Positions 33,802 to 33,928 of a stretch of DNA of 33,928 bases are shown one piece after another (the first letter of the stretch is position 1; each line of letters begins with the position of its first letter). Origin of the DNA: JAXGPF01 sp964650945 (GTDB taxonomy: Bacteria > Verrucomicrobiota > Kiritimatiellia > JAAZAB01). A model generated the notes under the pieces. The model had not been told where the DNA came from and did no database searches. It worked only from the letters and a program-made list of their open reading frames with translations. The stretch lies in NCBI GenBank assembly GCA_964650945.1, contig CAZYXU010000026.1:1-33928 (forward strand), in the 5' to 3' direction. The translations under genes were made by a program, and so were the position numbers.

Positions 33802-33928
33802 ATGCAAACACTTGTTCGTACTGATTCCGGTGGATGCGTGTCTGCATCGGCTGAAAAGCGATTTCTTATCAAATTTAATTTTTTGCATATTGGAATCCCT
33901 GATCCTCCGCGTCAGGCAGTCGGTGCCG
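33802..33928 (+). CDS. Possible 5' end of a truncated gene at the window edge
   Basis: From ATG 33802 a frame of 42 codons stays open to the end of the window ('MQTLVRTDSGGCVSASAEKR' at the start). A TTGACA lies at 33766-33771, but a -10 is unclear. No family is recognisable in 42 residues, and the stretch is AT-richer than the glycan genes. It may be chance. Confidence 0.25.
   Translation, partial: MQTLVRTDSGGCVSASAEKRFLIKFNFLHIGIPDPPRQAVGA

Overview
The window is GC-rich, roughly 60% by eye, and densely coding. It reads as a chromosomal fragment from a free-living or gut-type bacterium of the PVC superphylum, with Kiritimatiellota or Lentisphaerota as my best guess. This rests on gene content: exported proteins with a GH20-type N-terminal domain, UroD-like and M55 proteins beside glycan genes, beta-helix proteins with a C-terminal choice-of-anchor-like segment, and no SusC/SusD or TonB pair. 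There is no rRNA, tRNA or single-copy marker to fix the taxonomy.

Layout. Positions 1-376 are an AT-richer non-coding leader with one candidate promoter. On the + strand, 377-6988 carries a small secreted protein, a membrane GT2 glycosyltransferase, a divergent NagB-like sugar-phosphate isomerase, a YiaK-type 3-dehydro-L-gulonate dehydrogenase, a neutral-ceramidase-like protein and a secreted Met-rich protein. On the - strand, 7035-27752 is a long carbohydrate-utilisation locus. Its upstream half is a tight run: sialidase-fold protein, two related barrel/GATase-like proteins, exported alpha/beta hydrolase, exported 1256-aa GH20b-type protein, exported beta-helix protein. Its downstream half holds two more paralogues of the large GH20b-type protein, an IdnO-type SDR and a UroD-family protein. 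A LacI regulator (28068-29060) lies upstream. From 29269, on the + strand, are two tandem M55 (DppA-like) genes, the first apparently catalytically dead. A decayed gene remnant, a WYL regulator and an IS91-type transposase close the window.

How it fits together. Near-identical 14-bp operator-like sites lie in the promoter of the six-gene run and in the lacI/M55 divergent region, so one LacI protein may control the glycan locus, itself and the M55 pair. Predicted exported enzymes (large GH20b-type proteins, esterase-like hydrolase, beta-helix protein) would attack a substituted glycan outside the cytoplasm. The proteins without signal peptides (sialidase-fold, barrel/GATase, SDR, UroD-like) would act inside. 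The substrate cannot be named from sequence. NagB-like, YiaK and IdnO homologues hint at amino sugars and uronic or ketogulonic acids. No transporter is present.

The non-coding and repeat content is unusually rich. There is a 53-bp palindrome inside a reading frame, a 29-bp hairpin repeat in two places 15 kb apart, inverted GGCAGAATCATT repeats, REP-like hairpins and two G-rich minisatellite tracts.
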